Made by a program: the position numbers and the translations under genes. DNA of 11,067 nucleotides from Myxococcales bacterium (GTDB lineage: Bacteria; Myxococcota; Polyangia; Polyangiales; Polyangiaceae). The DNA is taken from NCBI GenBank assembly GCA_020430865.1, contig JAGQIY010000746.1, positions 1 to 11,067 of the forward strand. Reading direction: 5' to 3'. Below are positions 5,805 to 11,067 of the stretch, piece after piece. The notes under the pieces are model-generated. The model was not told where the DNA came from, did not search any database, and saw only the letters and a program-made list of their open reading frames with translations. Every line of letters begins with the position of its first letter. The first letter of the stretch is position 1.

Positions 5805-8800
5805 TCAGAATGTAGACCAGTTCGGGCGCTTGCGCGACGAAGTGCCCGAACGCCAGCGCGCGGCTGCGAATTCGGGGCTGGTGGCGACCAGCACCAGATC
5901 GCTGATGGCGGGCGAGGCGGCGCAGAGCGCCGCGAGTCCACCGGGAGACTCGAGTCCCTTGCTGGAGATCCCCTCCTCCGTACACGTCTCCCGAATCGCC
6001 ACCGCGACGTCTCCTCCGATGAACAGCCCTGCCCTGCGAATCGCCAGGCGAGCCGCAGCGACGGTCACGTCGTAGTCCAACGCTTCGGGGAGGTCGCAGA
6101 GCTCTCGCAAGCGACGCTGAGAGCGCGCAGGAATGCTCTCCCACAGCACCTCCGCGAGCGTCGCGGCCGCGGCGAAGCGAGCCCCGCTGCTGCGGGGCGG
6201 ACCAAACGCCAACCCCAGCCCCTTGAAGATGGCTCGCGCCTGGGACTCGGTCGATCCGAAGAGCAGCACGTACTGCGGCAGCGTCGCTCCGAGCATCGCT
6301 CCCAGATGAAACGCGAGTTCCCGAGAGACCTGCGGCACGTCCCCGGAGAGGATGATTCCGGGAGGATCCATCAGAGCGACCCCCAGAGTCACGGCGCCCG
6401 AACTCTTGCGCTGGAACAGCGGCGTCCGCGCCAGGCCCAGCAAGCGAGCCGACACGGTGTAGGCCCGTGCCAGAGGAGTTGGCGCGTTCAGGGGTACCCG
6501 CTCGACACCCGTCACCCCGTAGCTGCTGGGATCTCTGCGGAACACGTGCTGAGCGCCCTCCCAGACCAGTGCCAACGCCTCCGCGCCAGGCCCGGTACCC
6601 TCGCCGAACAGCATGCGGTGAACGCGCTCAGGCTGCTCGATCTGGGTCTCGAGCGCCGGCGGCTCCGCGAAGTCGCCGCCACCGAACGCGTACAGCACGT
6701 GCTCGACCGCCCGGGCATAGACGTAGTCCTTGTCCGCCAGCGCGGCCTCGTAGAGACGCTCGAGGGTCCAGCGATCGCCGGGCACCAGCGTGCTCACCCG
6801 GCGGCAGACGGCGACCAGATCCTGGCTCCGCTCGGAGCGGTTCTGCAGCTGACGGATCAGCTCACGCCCCGCCTCGACGGAGCCGGCCGAGAGCTCCGCG
6901 AGCAGCTCCGCTTCTTGCTCTCCATGAGGAGAGACGGCGCGGGACGCGCGGCGCCACTCCTGACTCAAGGGCATCGGCGCGTCGGATGTCGCCGCTCTGA
7001 GCAGGGGGCCGCCGGGAGGCGCTGAGCTGGGACTGGCCGAGGGCGGAGGCCGCGAGCTCGAGCCCGGAGGCTGCGAACTCGGGGCTGGCGGCGCCGAGCT
7101 CCTGCGCGCTGCGAGCGGCGGTGTGGAGCTCGGCGCGGGCTGCCGACTGGAACTCGCCGGCGCCTCGGCGCGCGGGTCGGTCGCGCTCACGCTGGCCTCT
7201 TCCGTCACGGCGGCCGTACGCTTCTTCACGGCAACGCCCACGTCGCGAGGTGGGGCTTCGATGCTCGGCGGTGGGGCGATCGCGGGTCGCTCGGAGCCCG
7301 GCGGGTCCGCCGCCGCGCGCTGCTCGAGGCGCTCCTCACGCCGCGCCTCGGTGCCTGGCTCTTCCCTGGGCAGGGGCGAGTAGCCGGCTTCCTCCGCTGC
7401 CATCGGCGATGGCGGCTCCGAGGCCATGAGGCGCCGTAGCTCCACCTGGCGAAGCAAGGCCGAAGCGCGGCTCTCGGGGTGAATCGCCGCCAGCTCCAGC
7501 GAGCGAGCCGCGTGTTCTATGTCTCCGGCGTCCATTGCCGCCTGCGCCGCCCGCAGTGCTACCTCGCCGGACTTGCGAACCGATCGCAGATCGCCATCCA
7601 AGGCGGCATCGAAGAACGGGAGCGCCCGCTGATGCTCACCACGGTCGAGCAAGCGCTCGCCAAGGCCGAGCGCGATCAGCGGCAGCGCGCCGACCTCGGC
7701 GTGGGCCCGCTGAAGATCGCGCATGGCGGCCTCTGGGTCACCCAGGGCGTCGAGCGCCTCCGCGATCAGGAAGGCCTTCAGCTCAGTCTGCTCCGGGGTC
7801 AGCGACTCCTCGATGCCGCGGAGCTCGGTCAGGGTCACGCGGGCGTCCTCACGGCCACCCGCTCCCCGCGCTCGGTACTCCAGATAGCGAGCGAACAGCT
7901 GCGGCTCGGCGGCCAGAGGCGCAATGCGCGCAGCTCGCTGGGCTCTGGCCAACGCCAGCTTGATGTCACTACCACGCTCGGTCGCGACTGCAGACTCGAC
8001 GAGGAGCGAGGCGCGCTCCGGGGGGGGCGCCATCGAGCTGAGCGCCAGCTCCTCGAGCGCCTCGGCCAGCGAAAGCGGATTGTCGGCGACACGCTCGACC
8101 TCGACCCGCAAGCGCCGCATTTCCTCCGACTGCGCCCAAGCCTCCATGCCGTCCAGCACGCGGCGAGCGCTGTCCGCGTCTCCCCCCGCGAGATAAGCGT
8201 TGCAGGCAGCGCGCCCCAGCGCGGCCGCCCGTGCCTTCTCGTCGGCGATCGCGCTTGCCTGGAGCCAGAGCGGTGCCGCGCGGAGCTGGTCGCCGAGCTG
8301 CTCGTGGGCTCGCGCCAGAGAGCACAGCACGTCGAGGTCTTCGCCGAGCGCGTTGAGCATCGACTCGAGCTCGCCCCGTGCCTCATCGGCCCGACCCAGG
8401 TGTTGCTCCAGGACTCGGACTCGCTCCAAGCGCAGCGCCCGGGCGCTGGCGGTGGAAGCGTGGGACGCACGGCGCCCCAGGAGCTGCGAGACCGCCTCCC
8501 AGTCCCCGTCGGATTCCGCGGCCCGCTGGGCGGAGGTCAGCGCCTCCCGATCCCCGGGGTCGAGCTCCAGCACGCCTTCCCACAGCCTGCGCGCGCCCCC
8601 CAGATCACCTTGCTCGTGGAGCAGCTGGGCGAGATCGCGCATCGCCGCCGTCTTGACACCAAGCTCCTCGTCCTGCTCCGCGAGCTGGCGCAAGGCCGAG
8701 ATCTGCACGGCCTCGTCGTCTGCCTGTCGAGCGACCTCTAGCAGATCCTGCACCAGCTCCAAGACGCCGGGAGAGGCCTCGATGCACTGCTTGAGGAGCC

Positions 8801-11067
8801 TCAGCGCGGCGCTGCCATCGCCCCGGGTCGCGAGCAGCGCCGCGACATCGCGCGTCAGTCCAATCCGCTCTTCGGTGCTGATCTCTGGAAGCTTCAGGAA
8901 CTCCTGCAGCACCGCGATCAGCGGCTCGCTCTGTCCCAGCTCCGAGTAGGCACCGCGCAGCCGTTCCAGCACCTCACGGGTGAGCTCCGGAGACACCCCG
9001 CGCACTGCGCGCGCCTGCTCCAGGGTCTCGGCGGCGGCCCGCTGCTCGCCGCGATCCAGCTCTTCACGAGCCGCCTGGAGCAGCCCCTGGACCCGCTCCT
9101 CGGGTGACCGCGCCTCGAGCAAGCGCCGCTCGAGGGGCGCCCGCTGGGACTCCGACAGTTCCCCGAGGATCTCTCGCAGGCGCCGCTGCAGATCGGCGCG
9201 CTCGGACTCCCGCAGACAGGCCTCGACGAGCAGCTTCGCGGCCACCGCGGGCTTGCTGCGGTACCGGGCCAGACGGGCGCTGAGCGAGAGCGCGGAGACG
9301 CCGGCGACTCCGGTCTCCAGCGTCGACAGCATCTCGTCCAGCCACTCGTCGCAGACGTCCTGCTCGCTGGCCAGCGCCTCTGCGAACTCACCCAGCTCTT
9401 CGAGTTCCGGCGCCCCGGGGTTCACCCGGTAGGCGGCGCGCAGCGCCTTCCAACCTGGCGCCGGCGCCCCCAAGCCCTCCAAGGCTGCGCGCGCTGCTTG
9501 GACCGCGAGCCGCGCCCCATCGTCCTCCTCGAGCTGAGACAGCAGGCCGGAGAGCGCACGCTCGAGGCGCAGCTCGAGCACGTCTCGCTCCTGGGGCGCG
9601 AAGCCAAGGATCCCCTTGAGTGTTTCCCCGAGGGTACGCAAGGTCTCTACCTCGGGGCGCACCGTGAGCGCGCGCAGCAAGACCTCGAGGCGCTGTCGCT
9701 GCCCTTGTTCGCCGCTGCCGGAGAAGACGGCGGCGCGCTCGAGCCACTCCGCGCGCTCGGCATCGCTGCTTGATTTCGCCGCGACCCGCTCCAGTGCGCT
9801 CAACGCAGTCAAGGGCTCCGCGGCGCGCTCGGCGAGCCGCACCATCTGCACGAAGGTGATGCCCTGCGCCGGCACCGCCTCGAACGCTTGCACGGCGTGG
9901 CTCAGGGCGCGCTTCAGCTCACCGCGGCGCTCCAGGTGCCTGGCGGCTCGGTAGTGCACCGCGCGCTCGCCGTAGCAGCCGAGCGCCGCGTCCGCGACGC
10001 GGAGGTAGGCCCGCTCGAGGGCCTCGACCGCCTCCTCGGAGGCGCCTGCGGCGCGCTCGACGATGGCGAGCACCTCACTGCGCGAGGGATCCAGCTCCAA
10101 ACTGCTGAGCGCCAGCTCGAGCGCCTGGGCCGCGTCACCCGCCTTCAGGGCCTCGCTCGCGGCGATCGTCAGCGCGCGGGCGCGCTCCGAGGGCTCGGTT
10201 CGACGCTCGGCGAACGCCCTCACCCGCAGCACGCACTCCGCCTGTCCCGCGAAGCTCAACAGGTCCTGGGCAAAGGTCGCGATCCCCGCCTCGGGATCGA
10301 GCAGTGCAGCGCGCTCCCAGGCTGCGATCGCCGCATCGTGATCCCCCGCGAGATCCCAGAGCGCGGCCCCGAGCTCGCGCCACGCCCGCGCGGCGCGAGG
10401 TACGCCTGCTCCGCTCTGGGCGCTCAGGCACTCGGCCCGCGCTTCGAGCAATGCGATCTCGCCGTCCGAGCCTCGAGGTGGCAGCGCGCTGTCCAGGCGC
10501 TCGAGCACCAGATCCGGACTCGCCCCTTCGTGGATCGCCCGTGCGAGGCAGCGCGCGGCACCATCCGCGTCGCCCGCTTCGGTGCGGCGTCGAGCGACCT
10601 CCAGCAAGAGCTCCGGGCGGGTCTTCCCCGGAGCGCCGGAGGCCAGCTGTCGTTCCCGTACGGCAATCCCGAGCCCGCGCTCACCCAGCGTGTCCGCCAG
10701 CTCCAGGATGGTCTGACAAAGCGCCTCCGAGCGGGGGCCAAACAGATCGAGCACTCGACGCGCCAGGGCCGTGGCTCGGCCAGGTTCGAGTTCGCTCAGG
10801 CGCTTCAGCGCCAACGTCAGCGGCTCGGCGAGTCGTCCGAGCGGCTGAGCCTGGGACAGCAGCCACCCCAGCGCGTCCGCCAGCCGCTCCGCGTTGCTGA
10901 CGCGGGTGACCCGGCCGAGCAACGCCGCTGCAGCCTCCGGGTCCCCGGGGCGCAAGGCGAGCCAACGCTGGGTCCAGGCCAGGGCTGCCGGAAGCTCTCC
11001 GGCTTCTTCGAGCAGCTGGGCGAGCGCTCGACACCAGCGCGCACGGGGAACAACCACGCCGACCGCG
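5805..11067 (-). CDS. Giant TPR-repeat protein with Pro/Ser-rich linker and C-terminal M48-like pseudopeptidase domain (5' end outside window)
   Basis: The frame is open to the right edge, so the gene is partial and the true start lies beyond it. Residue numbers here count from the GTG at 11057 (1750 aa). Residues 1 to about 1200 are helical TPR-type repeats rich in Ala, Leu, Arg and Glu, with typical units such as AIAAWERAALLDP, ALELALSSLELDP and ARRLWEGVLELDP. Residues about 1211-1350 are a Pro/Ser/Ala-rich disordered linker. Residues about 1360-1750 are a globular domain. Its RELAFHLGAMLGA (1579-1591) aligns with the ELxxVLAHELGH helix of M48 peptidases, but the zinc ligands are replaced. 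RRAGLFIGGD (1674-1683) resembles the ADRAGLL segment of that family. It is therefore probably a non-catalytic scaffold. Whether it is cytoplasmic or envelope-bound cannot be seen, since the N-terminus is missing. It lies upstream of two lipoprotein genes on the same strand. The last 16 or so codons may be out of frame (see findings). Confidence 0.88.
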   Translation of the reverse strand, partial: AVGVVVPRARWCRALAQLLEEAGELPAALAWTQRWLALRPGDPEAAAALLGRVTRVSNAERLADALGWLLSQAQPLGRLAEPLTLALKRLSELEPGRATALARRVLDLFGPRSEALCQTILELADTLGERGLGIAVRERQLASGAPGKTRPELLLEVARRRTEAGDADGAARCLARAIHEGASPDLVLERLDSALPPRGSDGEIALLEARAECLSAQSGAGVPRAARAWRELGAALWDLAGDHDAAIAAWERAALLDPEAGIATFAQDLLSFAGQAECVLRVRAFAERRTEPSERARALTIAASEALKAGDAAQALELALSSLELDPSRSEVLAIVERAAGASEEAVEALERAYLRVADAALGCYGERAVHYRAARHLERRGELKRALSHAVQAFEAVPAQGITFVQMVRLAERAAEPLTALSALERVAAKSSSDAERAEWLERAAVFSGSGEQGQRQRLEVLLRALTVRPEVETLRTLGETLKGILGFAPQERDVLELRLERALSGLLSQLEEDDGARLAVQAARAALEGLGAPAPGWKALRAAYRVNPGAPELEELGEFAEALASEQDVCDEWLDEMLSTLETGVAGVSALSLSARLARYRSKPAVAAKLLVEACLRESERADLQRRLREILGELSESQRAPLERRLLEARSPEERVQGLLQAAREELDRGEQRAAAETLEQARAVRGVSPELTREVLERLRGAYSELGQSEPLIAVLQEFLKLPEISTEERIGLTRDVAALLATRGDGSAALRLLKQCIEASPGVLELVQDLLEVARQADDEAVQISALRQLAEQDEELGVKTAAMRDLAQLLHEQGDLGGARRLWEGVLELDPGDREALTSAQRAAESDGDWEAVSQLLGRRASHASTASARALRLERVRVLEQHLGRADEARGELESMLNALGEDLDVLCSLARAHEQLGDQLRAAPLWLQASAIADEKARAAALGRAACNAYLAGGDADSARRVLDGMEAWAQSEEMRRLRVEVERVADNPLSLAEALEELALSSMAPPPERASLLVESAVATERGSDIKLALARAQRAARIAPLAAEPQLFARYLEYRARGAGGREDARVTLTELRGIEESLTPEQTELKAFLIAEALDALGDPEAAMRDLQRAHAEVGALPLIALGLGERLLDRGEHQRALPFFDAALDGDLRSVRKSGEVALRAAQAAMDAGDIEHAARSLELAAIHPESRASALLRQVELRRLMASEPPSPMAAEEAGYSPLPREEPGTEARREERLEQRAAADPPGSERPAIAPPPSIEAPPRDVGVAVKKRTAAVTEEASVSATDPRAEAPASSSRQPAPSSTPPLAARRSSAPPAPSSQPPGSSSRPPPSASPSSAPPGGPLLRAATSDAPMPLSQEWRRASRAVSPHGEQEAELLAELSAGSVEAGRELIRQLQNRSERSQDLVAVCRRVSTLVPGDRWTLERLYEAALADKDYVYARAVEHVLYAFGGGDFAEPPALETQIEQPERVHRMLFGEGTGPGAEALALVWEGAQHVFRRDPSSYGVTGVERVPLNAPTPLARAYTVSARLLGLARTPLFQRKSSGAVTLGVALMDPPGIILSGDVPQVSRELAFHLGAMLGATLPQYVLLFGSTESQARAIFKGLGLAFGPPRSSGARFAAAATLAEVLWESIPARSQRRLRELCDLPEALDYDVTVAAARLAIRRAGLFIGGDVAVAIRETCTEEGISSKGLESPGGLAALCAASPAISDLVLVATSPEFAAARWRSGTSSRKRPNWSTF

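Noticed and set aside
7479..8741. A 420-codon plus-strand open frame opposite the TPR gene
   Set aside because: It is antisense to a well-supported coding frame, its composition is Arg/Gln/Leu-rich as expected for a shadow of a GC-rich gene, and it has no recognisable domain.

Overview
The window is GC-rich, with G or C at most third codon positions. It is dense in secreted lipoproteins with glycine-, serine- or proline-rich linkers and small cysteine clusters, and it carries a very large tetratricopeptide-repeat (TPR) protein and a soluble hybrid histidine kinase. This combination points to a myxobacterium-like member of Myxococcota (Polyangia type). The assignment is inferred from style and no marker gene proves it.

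Layout, left to right. Positions 1-60 hold the end of a 15-bp tandem repeat that runs off the left edge. A plus-strand lipoprotein gene (216-1067) follows, with a cysteine cluster, a Gly/Ser linker and a probable beta-sandwich carbohydrate-binding-like domain. Next come a tRNA-Leu(GAG) gene (1233-1316) with its own sigma70-like promoter and a strong intrinsic terminator (1340-1364). Everything to the right is on the minus strand. In transcription order it is: a giant TPR protein entering from the right edge (5805-11067, 5' end missing), a 195-aa lipoprotein (5068-5655), a 564-aa lipoprotein with carboxypeptidase-regulatory-like repeats (3377-5071), a sensorless hybrid histidine kinase (2031-3137), and a lipoprotein with 18 cysteines in its C-terminal half (1413-1940).

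The two middle lipoproteins overlap by ATGA and are almost certainly co-translated. They follow the TPR gene by 149 bp, across a strong hairpin that abuts the start codon. Together they look like an envelope module: a large TPR scaffold plus two outer lipoproteins. The TPR protein's C-terminal domain keeps landmarks of M48-type metallopeptidases but has lost the zinc-binding HExxH, so I read it as a pseudopeptidase. The kinase, 239 bp further on, may or may not belong with them. No mobile elements, integrases, CRISPR arrays or phage genes were seen. There is no unexplained gene-free stretch longer than 300 bases. The gaps at 1-215, 1068-1232, 1317-1412, 1941-2030, 3138-3376 and 5656-5804 are covered in the entries.
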